Part shown: positions 20,899 to 29,037 of the stretch, piece by piece
Position numbering within the stretch: the stretch's first letter is position 1
Layout: each line of letters starts with the position of its first letter
Notes under the pieces: model-generated
What the model was told of the DNA's origin: nothing
The model's database searches: none
The model's input: the letters and a program-made list of their open reading frames with translations, nothing else
Translations under genes and position numbers: made by a program
Assembly (NCBI RefSeq): GCF_030411955.1
Contig: NZ_JASNRA010000001.1
Location: 490,255-554,254 of the forward strand
Direction of reading: 5' to 3'
DNA length: 64,000 bases
Source of the DNA: Massilia sp. YIM B02443
GTDB taxonomy: Bacteria; Pseudomonadota; Gammaproteobacteria; Burkholderiales; Burkholderiaceae_D

Positions 20899-21318
20899 TC
20901 AGTCGACGGTGCGGGCGCCGCCGAGCAGGGCCGCCGCGTAATCGGTGAAATCGTCGAGGCCGCGCTTGATGATGGTCACCAGCGCCGGCAACGGCGCGGC
21001 CTGGTAATCCCATTCGGCGCGGCAGAATTCGCCGCTGCGCTTCAGGTCTTCGGCCAGCGTCGGCGCGATCCATCCATGCTCGGCGAGCAGGGTGATGACT
21101 GCGCGCTCGTCCTGCGGCAGCCCCAGGCGCGCGTTGCCGATCACGTAGTCGCCCATCTCGATGGCCGCTTCCCAGGCGCGGATCACGTTCAGCGTGGCGG
21201 CGTCCTGGCGCGTGACGTCGTCGGGGAAGGTGGCCGGATCCTTGTCGAATTCCTCGCGCGCGCGGGCGCAGCAGCGTTCGATGGTGGCGGCCTTGCTGAC
21301 CAGGATGTCGTCTTGCAT
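20899..21318 (-). CDS. Solitary HepT-like (DUF86) protein with a degenerate active-site motif
   Basis: The 139-residue product is mostly helical and resembles HepT RNase toxins of MntA/HepT systems: LNVIRAWEAAIEMGDYVIG corresponds to the conserved R-A-x-x-A-I-D helix. In active HepT an R-x(4-6)-H-x-Y motif follows. Here the corresponding stretch is EFCRAEWDYQAA, with Trp where the His is expected. The ATG at 21318 is chosen because GGAG stands 6-8 bases upstream. No MntA nucleotidyltransferase gene is adjacent on either side. It may be a decayed or repurposed toxin. Confidence 0.65.
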   Translation of the reverse strand: MQDDILVSKAATIERCCARAREEFDKDPATFPDDVTRQDAATLNVIRAWEAAIEMGDYVIGNARLGLPQDERAVITLLAEHGWIAPTLAEDLKRSGEFCRAEWDYQAAPLPALVTIIKRGLDDFTDYAAALLGGARTVD

Positions 21319-21513
21319 GGATGCTCCTTGTGCGTGGGCGCTGCAGGGTAAAAGCAGCGCACAGGCCATCTGGTGCCAAAGCGCCAATAAACAAGCGCCG
21401 CGATCACACGGAAATGTGCGCCAGCTCGGCAGTACGTTTAATTTCGGTCAATACCAATCACCCAACTGGTATAGCTAAAATGAATAGATCTTGCCAAACC
21501 CGGCTTCAACGAG

Positions 21514-21533
21514 TACTGTATGTTTATACAGTA
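21514..21533. promoter_or_regulatory. LexA (SOS) box of imuA-imuB
   Basis: TACTGTATGTTTATACAGTA is a near-perfect dyad that matches the E. coli-type CTGT-N8-ACAG LexA consensus. It ends 18 bp before the imuA start, placing imuAB under SOS control. A sister box precedes dnaE2 at 45937. Confidence 0.93.
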
Positions 21534-21551
21534 TTAGTTTGCCAACCTGCC

Positions 21552-22259
21552 ATGAATTGTTCATCCATTCTTGCCGCGCCGGAGGCCTTGCACCCATCGT
21601 TGTGGCGCGCGTCGCAACTGGCGCATGCCGACACGCGCTGCATCGACACCGGCCATGCGGCGTTGTCCAGCCAGCTGCCGGGTGGCGGCTGGCCCAGCGG
21701 CACCCTGGTCGATTTGCTGCTGCAGCAACCCGGCATCGGCGAAATGCGCCTGCTGCGCCCGGCGCTGTCGGCCTGCGCCGAACGCCGTATCGTCCTGCTG
21801 CAGCCGCCCCATGCGCCGCAGGCGCTGGCGCTGGCCGCGCTCGGCCTCGACCCGGCCCAATTGCTGTGGCTGCGCAGCAAGCGCAGCGCCGACGCGTTGT
21901 GGGCGGCCGAGCAGGTGCTGCGTAGCGGCAGTTGCGGAGCGCTGCTGTTCTGGGCCAATCACGTGCGTCCCGACAGCCTGCGCCGCCTGCACCTGGCGGC
22001 CCAGGGTGGCGACACGCTGTTCTTCATGCTGCGTCCGCTGGCCGCGGCGCAGGACGCTTCTCCCGCGCCCTTGCGTCTTGCCTTGCGGCCGGCGGCCGGC
22101 GGCATGAGCATCGACTTCGTCAAACGCCGGGGGCCGCTGCGCGAAGCGCCGCTGTTCCTTCCATTGACCCCTTCACTGCTGCAACGCCATGCGCCTCTGG
22201 ATCGGCCTGTATTTGCCCCAGCTACCGCTCGAGGTCTTCAGCCCGCGCTGGCGCACTGA
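21552..22259 (+). CDS. imuA: Translesion synthesis-associated protein ImuA
   Basis: A 235-residue RecA/SulA-like accessory protein of the ImuA-ImuB-DnaE2 mutasome, which copies past DNA damage with errors. Recognisable pieces are HPSLWRASQLAHADTRCIDTGHAALS, LPGGGWPSGTLVDLLLQQPGIGEMRLL (a RecA-like fold with a weak Walker region) and LLLQPPHAPQALAL. The ATG at 21552 follows the LexA box. The 3' end overlaps imuB by 71 bp in another frame, a long overlap that couples the two genes. Confidence 0.92.
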   Translation: MNCSSILAAPEALHPSLWRASQLAHADTRCIDTGHAALSSQLPGGGWPSGTLVDLLLQQPGIGEMRLLRPALSACAERRIVLLQPPHAPQALALAALGLDPAQLLWLRSKRSADALWAAEQVLRSGSCGALLFWANHVRPDSLRRLHLAAQGGDTLFFMLRPLAAAQDASPAPLRLALRPAAGGMSIDFVKRRGPLREAPLFLPLTPSLLQRHAPLDRPVFAPATARGLQPALAH

Positions 22260-23808
22260 CGGCGGCGCCGCTGCTGGCGCTACTGCTGGCGCCGCTGCTG
22301 GCACCGCTGCTGGCGCTATTGCCGGTGCGGCTATCGGCGCCGCTTCCGCTCTAGCACCACACACCGCTGCCGGCGTCGGCGCCAGCTTCGGCAACGACGC
22401 AGGCAGCGTCGTGCTGGAGCAGGAGCGGGTGATGGCGCTGTCGCCACTGGCGCGCGCCGCCGGCGTGCAGCCCGGCATGCGCCGTGGCGGCGTGCTGATG
22501 CTGATGCCCGAGGCGCGCATCGTCGAACGCAGCCACGAGCGCGAAGCCGAGGCCCTGAACGCGACGGCGATGGCGATGCTGCAGTACACGCCGCAGGTGG
22601 CCATGGCCGAAGAAGCCACGCTGCTGCTCGACGTCGGCGCCAGCCTGCGCCTGTTCGGCGGCATCCGCCGCCTGTGCGCGCGCATCCGCGCCAACCTCGA
22701 TGCGCTCGGCTTCACCGCCTGCATCAGCTGCGCCCCCACCGCGCGCGGCGCCTGGCTGCTGGCGCGTCGCAACGCCGGCCGCGCCCTGCGCATGGAGTCG
22801 CTGGTGCGCCGGCTCGACCGCCTGCCGGTGGCGCTGCTGCCGCCGGCGCGTCCCTATGCCGCCTGGTTCGAAGGCCTCGGCTGCCGCCGGCTCGACGCGC
22901 TGCGGCGCCTGCCGCGTCCCGGCCTGCAGCGGCGCTGCGGGCGCGCGCTGCTCGACGTGCTCGACGCCGCCTACGGCCACAGCCACGAACTGTTCGAGTG
23001 GGTGGCACCGCCCGAACACTTCCATGCGCGGCTCGAACTGTTCGATCGCATCGAGCAGGCCGACCTGCTGCTGGCCGGCGCCCACCGCCTGGTGCTGCAG
23101 ATGACCGGCTGGCTGTGCGCGCGCCAGCTGGCGGTCGAGCGCATCCTGCTGCTGCTCGAACACGAGCGGGGCAGGGTGGCGCGTCCGCCCACCCCGGTCG
23201 AACTGGCGCTGGCCGAACCCACCTGGCGCGACGAGCACCTGGTGCGGCTGCTGCGTGAGCGCCTGGCCAAGCTCGAACTCGAGGCGCCGGTGATCGGCCT
23301 CGGCCTGCAGGCGCAGCAATTGCAGGCGATGGCGCCGCCCACCGATTCGCTGTTCCCCGATCCCGGCGGCAGCGAGGAAGACCGCATGCGCATGATCGAG
23401 CTGCTGGTGGCGCGCCTGGGAACCGAGAACGTGCTGCAGTTCCTGCCGCATGCCGACTACCGTCCCGAGGTGGCGAATGCCTGGGTGCCGGTGCAGCAGA
23501 AGATCAGCCCCTCGCTGCGCGCGGCGCAGATGCCGCCCGACGTGCAAAGTTTGCCGCGGCCGAGCTGGCTGCTGGCCAAGCCGATCGCGCTGCTGATGCG
23601 CGACCACCGGCCGTTCTATGGCTCGCCATTGCGGGTGGCGTCGAACCCCGAACGCATCGAGGCAGGGTGGTGGAGCGAGACGCAGACGCGTGATTACTTT
23701 ATTGCCGAAGGCAAGGACCACATGCTGTACTGGGTGTATCGCGAGCGCATCAATGGCTCGGGCGAGGATGCGACGCCACGCTGGTTTTTGCATGGCTTGT
23801 TCGGTTAA
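22189..23808 (+). CDS. imuB: DNA polymerase Y-family-like protein ImuB
   Basis: A 539-residue inactive-type Y-family polymerase that links ImuA, the sliding clamp and DnaE2. It starts MRLWIGLYLPQLPLE, lacks the catalytic acidic motifs of true Y polymerases, and shows VVLEQERVMALSPLARAAGVQPGM, the LLLDVGASLRLFGG region, and a C-terminal part ending in YWVYRERINGSGEDATPRWFLHGLFG. Between the first strand and VVLEQ there is an unusual Ala/Gly-rich insert, about residues 25-66, encoded in part by six 12-bp tandem units. This insert is not a normal part of ImuB. Confidence 0.92.
   Translation: MRLWIGLYLPQLPLEVFSPRWRTDGGAAAGATAGAAAGTAAGAIAGAAIGAASALAPHTAAGVGASFGNDAGSVVLEQERVMALSPLARAAGVQPGMRRGGVLMLMPEARIVERSHEREAEALNATAMAMLQYTPQVAMAEEATLLLDVGASLRLFGGIRRLCARIRANLDALGFTACISCAPTARGAWLLARRNAGRALRMESLVRRLDRLPVALLPPARPYAAWFEGLGCRRLDALRRLPRPGLQRRCGRALLDVLDAAYGHSHELFEWVAPPEHFHARLELFDRIEQADLLLAGAHRLVLQMTGWLCARQLAVERILLLLEHERGRVARPPTPVELALAEPTWRDEHLVRLLRERLAKLELEAPVIGLGLQAQQLQAMAPPTDSLFPDPGGSEEDRMRMIELLVARLGTENVLQFLPHADYRPEVANAWVPVQQKISPSLRAAQMPPDVQSLPRPSWLLAKPIALLMRDHRPFYGSPLRVASNPERIEAGWWSETQTRDYFIAEGKDHMLYWVYRERINGSGEDATPRWFLHGLFG
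22267..22338 (+). repeat. 12-bp tandem repeat inside imuB (six units)
   Basis: In-frame units related to GCCGCTGCTGGC run from 22267 to 22338. The first four are nearly identical and the last two have diverged. They code for AAAG/ATAG/TAAG-type tetrapeptides. Because the unit is a multiple of three, copy changes keep the frame. Confidence 0.85.
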
Positions 23809-23999
23809 GTGTCGAGTCCCGTTTGAACGTGCCGTTTTGCACGACGCCGTTAATAGCAGGTTGCGACTGATACTGGCTCACTGGTGCACTTGTGATATCG
23901 ACAAGGCCGCCGCTATTTAAAAATCGAGAATCTGTGATTTTAAGGTCGAGCTATTAATTCCTTCCAATGCTGTAACGAGTTGAGCAACTGTATATGCCA

Positions 24000-24641
24000 T
24001 CATTCCCCCTTTTTATTTGTTGCGACATTAAAACGAAGTTCAATCACACAATTTTCGTCCATAATGGCTGAAATGATTACGTTTGGCTTGCCTGCATGCA
24101 GAATTTCATAGTCGTAAATTTCGAAGTTTTTCGGAAATGTGCCGAAGGCGTCTATTGTTGGCGGCGTAGATGAACTTTTGCTTTTTCGTCGGATTAGAGT
24201 ATCTAAACGCCGATGTTGGAGACAATAGTATTTTTTCGGGATTGTAAAAACCATTGTGGCATTGCGGAATCTTGTCGAGCGTGTCGAAGATGCATGAAAG
24301 CTGTTCAGCTTAGCCGCGGCATTATGATCCGAGTTGCTGAAACTGCAGAAGCCGTGGGGATTACATCTATAGGTCTCATAATTACCAGGAAATGTACTTT
24401 TGATTTTTTCAGAGGTAATGGATGGCGGATCAAGCGCCAGAGCTTGTAAATCTTTTACAAGTTTAAATACTCGCCTTTGCTGCACGCTGTTTTCCGTTTC
24501 TAGGGAAGCGTGACGTGGCACGTGAACTGGCTGAACCGTGTGATCTGTCACAGTCATCGGTGCTGGTGCTGAGCCAGGGGCCGCATAAGCGGTGGACGCA
24601 AAGAGCAGCGCTGCAGCAGCGACGAGGCGGGTGAGATTCAT
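24000..24641 (-). CDS. Secreted protein of unknown function
   Basis: A 213-residue protein. The start at 24641 is chosen because GGAG stands 6-9 bases upstream and it opens with a Sec signal peptide (MNLTRLVAAAALLFASTAYAAP). The mature part has a clear pattern of four Cys residues (TYRCNPHGFCSFS, KKYYCLQHR, DENCVIEL) that could form two disulfides, and a final strand FNVATNKKGE. The 3' half is visibly richer in A and T than the neighbours, which suggests a different origin. I do not recognise the family. The 190 bp between imuB and its end hold nothing that I can identify. Confidence 0.7.
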   Translation of the reverse strand: MNLTRLVAAAALLFASTAYAAPGSAPAPMTVTDHTVQPVHVPRHASLETENSVQQRRVFKLVKDLQALALDPPSITSEKIKSTFPGNYETYRCNPHGFCSFSNSDHNAAAKLNSFHASSTRSTRFRNATMVFTIPKKYYCLQHRRLDTLIRRKSKSSSTPPTIDAFGTFPKNFEIYDYEILHAGKPNVIISAIMDENCVIELRFNVATNKKGE

Positions 24642-24806
24642 GGCGAGCTCCGGAGTGTGTGATGAAAAACTCATACTGTCTCAGGATGCTACCTTGCTAT
24701 TCGCGCTGAAGGCTAATCAACTCTCATAGCGTCGCCAGCCGCGCGCCGTCTTTTGCCTTCCTGACCGTCAGCTGTTGCAGGTGCTGTACGTGCCCTGCAC
24801 CGGTCA

Positions 24807-25084
24807 CCCCCCCCCGTTTTTCCTACCGGCACGAAGGCAACAGTCTCTGCGTGAGCGAGCCGATCAACGGTGAACAGGCAAGTGCCGCCAATGGCGCCAC
24901 CATCGGCTTCAAATGCACCTCACCCGAGCAAGTACAGCAGTTCCATGACATCGCCGTTGCGCATGGCGGCACTTCGATCGAAGAGCCGCCGGGCCTGCGC
25001 GAGAGCAATATGGGCACGCTGAACTTGGCCTATGTGCGTGATCCCGACGGCAACAAGTTATGTGCGCTTTATCGCGTCAAATAA
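24807..25084 (+). pseudogene. 3' fragment of a VOC (glyoxalase/bleomycin-resistance) family gene
   Basis: The frame ending at 25084 reads YRHEGNSLCVSEPINGEQ, then TIGFKCTSPEQVQQFHDIAVAHGG, and closes with YVRDPDGNKLCALYRVK. This is the second beta-alpha-beta module of a VOC protein, including the final R-DPDGNK-C strand. The first module, with its metal ligands, is missing. A run of nine C (24807-24815) marks the point where homology fades, and the 85 bp before it (from 24720) hold no recognisable N-terminal half. The best reading is a truncated, non-functional copy. Confidence 0.65.
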
Positions 25085-25094
25085 AATCCATCCC

Positions 25095-25307
25095 ATGAGA
25101 CTCCAGTTAGAGAATTGGGAGGACCTCACATCAGCATTGCCGGTTCAAGAATCGCTTGGTGCAGTCGACATGGAGCTCCGGATCACGCCAAATCAGTTGA
25201 CCCAAGAGCACAGATTCACACTCATGATTGATCAAAACTATTTGGCGACGCTCTCGTCACACTGCTTGCGCCTGTTACAGGCTTTCCCGGTACGAGGGGT
25301 AGCATGA
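25095..25307 (+). CDS. Hypothetical short protein
   Basis: A 70-residue frame starting MRLQLENWEDLTSALPV and ending FPVRGVA, directly after the VOC fragment. There is no good ribosome binding site and no family that I recognise. It may be a chance frame or the remains of another gene. Confidence 0.25.
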   Translation: MRLQLENWEDLTSALPVQESLGAVDMELRITPNQLTQEHRFTLMIDQNYLATLSSHCLRLLQAFPVRGVA

Positions 25308-25662
25308 CCAGGGTATGCGCTGGAAAGAATCTGTAGACTTGCGACACGGCCACATGGGATGGCAGCATCAGTGCAGTCGCCAATGACGACATCGACTGAG
25401 ATAATCGTCGTGTCGCCGGCTTCGACCGGCGCTGCGGAATCATTCAGATCGCGCGCTCCACTACAAACGCCGGTGAACTGTGCAGTTCTGCCCGAGGATC
25501 CGCCCCACGAGCTGCTGGCCGCCACTTGCGTGAATCATGTCGAGACAGGCATCACTGACTGGCACATGCCGCATAGATCGGCCGCATGCATCGCTGCAAC
25601 GCGTGGCAATAATCTTCTTGAACAGCGCAGCACATAGGTGCGTCGATGACACAGGCGAGGCT
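25308..25662. other. 355-bp stretch without a recognisable gene
   Basis: Short frames are open on both strands, but none has a convincing start, codon pattern or domain. With the truncated VOC gene next to it, this looks like decayed sequence. Confidence 0.5.
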
Positions 25663-26103
25663 TTACAGCTTGCCGGCGACCGGTTTCGGCAACTCCGTCC
25701 CGCGCCAGCGCCGCTCCAACGCCCCCGATCCCGCCGACGCCATCAGCTTCCTGAACGTCGGACACGCCATATGGCTCGGCGCCCGGCACGCGGCGGCATG
25801 GCGCAGCCCCTTGCTCATCGTTCGCAAGCGCAGCACCAGCGCGTCGATCTCGTCCGCCTTCGCCGCCAGCATCGCGCGGTCGATCGCCGGATCGCCTCCC
25901 TGCGCCAGCATGGCCTGGATCTCCTCCAGCGACAACCCCGCCGCCTGTCCCAGCGCGATCAGCGCCAGCCGCTCCAGCACATCGTCCGTGAAGCGCCGGC
26001 GCAGCCCGTGGCGCCCGCTCGAGGCGATCAGGCCGCGCTTCTCGTAGTAGCGCAGCGTCGACGCCGGCACGCCGGTCTTCTTCGCGACTTCCGCGATATC
26101 CAT
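25663..26103 (-). CDS. MerR-family transcriptional regulator
   Basis: A 146-residue activator/repressor. The N-terminal winged helix-turn-helix is MDIAEVAKKTGVPASTLRYYEKRGLI, followed by the second helical unit (RFTDDVLERLALIALGQAAGLSLEEI) and a dimerisation coiled coil. The C-terminal part has two Cys residues in HAAACRAPSHMACPTF, possible ligands or redox sensors, so the signal may be a metal or an oxidant. It is transcribed away from the DUF2938-flavodoxin genes, and a classic MerR operator lies between them. Confidence 0.9.
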   Translation of the reverse strand: MDIAEVAKKTGVPASTLRYYEKRGLIASSGRHGLRRRFTDDVLERLALIALGQAAGLSLEEIQAMLAQGGDPAIDRAMLAAKADEIDALVLRLRTMSKGLRHAAACRAPSHMACPTFRKLMASAGSGALERRWRGTELPKPVAGKL

Positions 26104-26113
26104 CCATCACCCC

Positions 26114-26144
26114 TTGACTTGAAGTTGACTTCAACTTCTATAGT
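26114..26144 (+). promoter_or_regulatory. MerR-type promoter and operator
   Basis: TTGACT (-35, 26114-26119) and TATAGT (-10, 26139-26144) are separated by 19 bp, longer than the normal 17. The spacer is almost filled by the perfect dyad GAAGTTGA-CT-TCAACTTC (26121-26138). This is exactly how MerR-family activators untwist their target promoters. It drives the DUF2938 gene. Confidence 0.88.
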
Positions 26145-26181
26145 GGGCTGCATCGCCAGTCCCGTCAACAAGGAGGAAACC

Positions 26182-26673
26182 ATGGGAACCACCGAGATCG
26201 TTTTGATTGCCCTGATCGGCTGCGGCGCCACCGCGCTGCTCGATGCATGGCTGATGCTGCTGCGGCGCCTCGGCGTGCCGACGCTCGACCTGGCCATGCT
26301 GGGACGCTGGGCCGGCCATCTGCGGCGCGGCCGCCTGCGCCACGCGCCGATCGGCAAGGCGCCGCCGGTGCGCCACGAAACGGCGCTCGGATGGCTGCTG
26401 CACTACGCCATCGGCATCGTGTTCGCCGCCATGCTGGTCGCGCTGGCCGGCATCGACTGGCTGCGCAGCCCCCGTCTGGCGCCGGCCGTGGCGTTTGGCC
26501 TGGCGACGGTGGCGGCGCCGCTGTTCGTGATGCAGCCCGCGATGGGGGCGGGCTTTGCCGCATCGAAGACGCCGGCGCCGCTGCGCAACTGCCTGCGCAG
26601 CGTGGCCAACCACATCGTGTTCGGCTGTGCGCTGTACCTGTGCGCCCGTCTCGGCGCGGAGCTGGTCGGATGA
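26182..26673 (+). CDS. DUF2938 family membrane protein
   Basis: A 163-residue protein with about four membrane helices (EIVLIALIGCGATALLDAWL, LLHYAIGIVFAAMLVALAGI, AVAFGLATVAAPLFVMQPAM, NHIVFGCALYLCARLG). The segments GAGFAASKTP and NCLRSVANHIVFG are typical of DUF2938. Its function is not known. The ATG at 26182 follows AAGGAGG by 6 bases. It overlaps the flavodoxin-family gene by 4 bp and is first in the MerR-controlled operon. Confidence 0.85.
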   Translation: MGTTEIVLIALIGCGATALLDAWLMLLRRLGVPTLDLAMLGRWAGHLRRGRLRHAPIGKAPPVRHETALGWLLHYAIGIVFAAMLVALAGIDWLRSPRLAPAVAFGLATVAAPLFVMQPAMGAGFAASKTPAPLRNCLRSVANHIVFGCALYLCARLGAELVG

Positions 26674-27314
26674 ACGCGCACACCATGCCGCCGCGCGGTT
26701 CACTCACCGATGCAACAGCCGGTCCGCGCGCCAAGACGCTGGTCATCATCTATCACAGCGCCCATGGCCACACCGCCCACATCGCCCATCACGTGGCGGC
26801 CGGCGCCGACGCCGTGGCACATACGCGCGTGACGCTGCTGGAGGCAGAGCAGGCGGCGCGCGACCCCGCCGGCCTGGCCGCCTACGACGGCTGTATCCTC
26901 GGTTCGCCGACCTATCTCGGCGGCGTCTCGGGACCGTTCAAGCTGTTCATGGATGCCACCGGCCCGCTGTGGCGCGCGCGTGCGCTGGAAGGCCGGCTGG
27001 CGGCCGGCTTCACCGTGTCGTCGCTGCCGGCCGGCGACAAGCAGTCCACGCTGCAGGCGATGCTGACCTTCTGCATGCAGCACGGAATGCTCTGGGTCGG
27101 CAATCCCTTCCTGCCGGAGCAGCATGCCGGCGTACCGGAACGCGAAGCGGCCAACCGGCTCGGCTCGTGGACCGGTCTGATGGCCCAGGCCGGACATGGC
27201 ATGCCGGCCGACGCCTTCCCGCCGGGCGACGTCAAGAGCGCCCGCATGTTCGGCCGCCACGTCGCCGAAACGCTGCAGCGGCTGGTGCCGGTGGAAGATG
27301 CGACGCAGGTCTGA
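26670..27314 (+). CDS. Flavodoxin-fold NAD(P)H-dependent oxidoreductase
   Basis: A 214-residue protein resembling WrbA/flavodoxin reductases. The N-terminal FMN phosphate loop reads TLVIIYHSAHGHTAHIAHHV, and the flavin-edge motifs are ILGSPTYLGGVSGPFKLFMD and FTVSSLPAGDKQSTLQAM. The coupled DUF2938 gene and MerR regulator with paired Cys suggest a response to redox or electrophile stress. The start at 26670 forms an ATGA overlap with the gene before it. About 25 residues precede the first strand. Confidence 0.87.
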   Translation: MNAHTMPPRGSLTDATAGPRAKTLVIIYHSAHGHTAHIAHHVAAGADAVAHTRVTLLEAEQAARDPAGLAAYDGCILGSPTYLGGVSGPFKLFMDATGPLWRARALEGRLAAGFTVSSLPAGDKQSTLQAMLTFCMQHGMLWVGNPFLPEQHAGVPEREAANRLGSWTGLMAQAGHGMPADAFPPGDVKSARMFGRHVAETLQRLVPVEDATQV

Positions 27315-27405
27315 GACCCGGATCCAGGAGCATGGCACGTATCGCCGCGCCGGTCGATCCTGCGCAGCGTGTCGACAATGCGCAGGCCATCGACGACAAC
27401 AGCCG

Positions 27406-27540
27406 TCAAGAAGCTTTCAATTTCTCCTGCTTGTTCTGCTTGTAGAAGAACAAGGCCATCGCCGCCGACGCAAGCAGCAAGATCGTGCTTGCAGCATCTA
27501 CGCCGACATTGACACGGACATCAACTTTTACGTCTTTCAT
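27406..27540 (-). CDS. Candidate 44-residue single-helix membrane protein
   Basis: ATG at 27538-27540 has GAGG 7 bases upstream. The product begins MKDVKVDVRVNVGVD, then a membrane helix ASTILLLASAAMALFFY, and ends in a charged tail (KQNKQEKLKAS). The order polar - helix - Lys-rich tail is typical of small inner-membrane proteins. It lies alone between the flavodoxin and GFA genes. The remaining 27541-27785 holds nothing that I recognise. Confidence 0.55.
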   Translation of the reverse strand: MKDVKVDVRVNVGVDAASTILLLASAAMALFFYKQNKQEKLKAS

Positions 27541-27785
27541 AGCGTCGCCTCAAAACATGTTGTCGTTCGCCGAACGCGCTTCGGCGCCAGCATGCATCGA
27601 GCATAGCATGCACTTTTATTGGCTTACGCCCGATAGAAGAGCAAGGCGGCGCGCGCGCCAGATCGCCTTCCGACTGGCCGGCGCAGGGCGCTTGACGGCC
27701 ATGCGGCAAAGGAAGAATATCGACGACGGACAGTGCCTGAAATGCCGACCCACGCCGATCCAACCCGAGACCGACAGGAGACCCC

Positions 27786-28181
27786 ATGGCAACCCGATTC
27801 GCTTCATGCAGCTGCGGCCAGCTCACGGCGCACGTCACCGGCGAACCGGTGCGCATCTCGATCTGCCATTGCCTGGCCTGCCAGCGTCGTACCGGTGGCC
27901 CGTTCAGCGAACAGGCGCGGTTCGCGCGCGAGAACGTCGCGATTGCCGCGAACTCGACCCAGTACGTGCGCAAGGGCGGCGAAGGGACGTGCGCCACGTT
28001 TCATTTCTGCCCGCGCTGCGGCGTCACGGTCTATTACGCGGCCGACGCATTCGCCGATTACCTGACGATCCCGGTCGGCGTCTTCGCGGATCCCGGTTTT
28101 CCTGCGCCGACCGTGTCGGTGTATGAATCGCGCATGCACTCCTGGGTGGTGCCGCCGCCGGACGCCGGGCATTACGCCTGA
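27786..28181 (+). CDS. GFA (CENP-V-like) zinc-binding family protein
   Basis: A 131-residue protein with the GFA fold: CSCGQLTAHV and CHCLACQRRTGGPF at the N terminus, then HFCPRCGVTVYY, giving the Cys sets that bind zinc. Family members were named for glutathione-dependent formaldehyde-activating enzyme, but most have unproven activities. The ATG at 27786 follows GGAGACCCC. The gene is convergent with the ATPase gene, 31 bp away. Confidence 0.88.
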   Translation: MATRFASCSCGQLTAHVTGEPVRISICHCLACQRRTGGPFSEQARFARENVAIAANSTQYVRKGGEGTCATFHFCPRCGVTVYYAADAFADYLTIPVGVFADPGFPAPTVSVYESRMHSWVVPPPDAGHYA

Positions 28182-28212
28182 AGGACGCGCGCCATCGTCG
28201 CCGCAGAATGAA

Positions 28213-28968
28213 TCAGTCGGAGTCCAGGTCCGGCGCCAGCAACTGCTCGAGCCGGCGCGGATAGTGGTTCAAAAAGTCGCGCGTCACCGCTAAGTGCTCG
28301 GTGTCCTCGTAGGCGATCTCGCTGATGCCACTGCCGTCGAACGCCAGGATTTTGGCGTTGGGGTAGGCCAGCAGGATCGGCGAATGGGTGACGATGATGA
28401 ACTGCGAGCGCTGCTGCACCAGCTGGTCGATCGCGCGCAGCGCCGCCAGCTGGCGGTTCGGCGACAGCGCCGCCTCGGGTTCGTCCAGCAGGTACAGGCC
28501 ATCGCTCCTGAATTTGTTGAGCAGGACACTCATGAAGGCTTCGCCATGCGAGCGCGCATGCAGCGCCGGGACGCCGTACGACCACGAAGCGCCGATTTCC
28601 TTGTCCATATAGGTCGCCACATTGAAGAAACTCTCCGCGCGCATGAAGTAGCCGTACTTCGGACGCTTGAAGCTGCGCGACATGCGGATGTGGCGCGCCA
28701 GCGCCGAGCGCTCGCCCAGCGTGTCGAGCAGCTGGATGCTCATCGGTCCGCCCTCGACCCCGAAGCCCAGCGCCAGCGCGATCGCTTCCAGGATGGTCGA
28801 CTTGCCGCTGCCGTTCTCGCCGACGAAGAAGGTGACGTCGGCGTGGAACTCGATCTGCTGCAAGTCGCGCACCGCCGGGACGTTGAACGGGAATTCGCTC
28901 AGGTCGACGTCGTTCCCGAACTCGGGCCAGATCCGCTGGAGGTAGGGCTTGGCTGCAAACTTGTTCAT
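28213..28968 (-). CDS. COG3910-like AAA/ABC-type ATPase
   Basis: A 251-residue protein. It has Walker A (VTFFVGENGSGKSTIL at about residue 50), an ABC-like Walker B (LYLLDEPEAALSPNRQ at about 170) and a switch His in FIIVTHSPILLAYP. It lacks membrane parts and the long coiled coil of SMC proteins. Small soluble ATPases of this type are of uncertain role and are sometimes linked to DNA or defence functions; nothing nearby supports a specific one. The start at 28968 gives MNKFAAKPYLQRIWPEF; upstream in-frame Met codons are less likely. Confidence 0.82.
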   Translation of the reverse strand: MNKFAAKPYLQRIWPEFGNDVDLSEFPFNVPAVRDLQQIEFHADVTFFVGENGSGKSTILEAIALALGFGVEGGPMSIQLLDTLGERSALARHIRMSRSFKRPKYGYFMRAESFFNVATYMDKEIGASWSYGVPALHARSHGEAFMSVLLNKFRSDGLYLLDEPEAALSPNRQLAALRAIDQLVQQRSQFIIVTHSPILLAYPNAKILAFDGSGISEIAYEDTEHLAVTRDFLNHYPRRLEQLLAPDLDSD

Positions 28969-29037
28969 GGGCGCTGACAGGTGGCGATGGATGGCGTCAG
29001 TGTGCCACAACACGTCCTGCCGGCAGCCGGCCGCCGC

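Noticed and set aside
24807..24815. C9 run as a phase-variation switch
   Set aside because: The VOC fragment downstream has no recognisable N-terminal half upstream in any frame, so there is no gene to switch.
25238..25525. 95-codon frame on the minus strand
   Set aside because: No start signal, no recognisable domain and conflicts with other equally weak frames on the plus strand.
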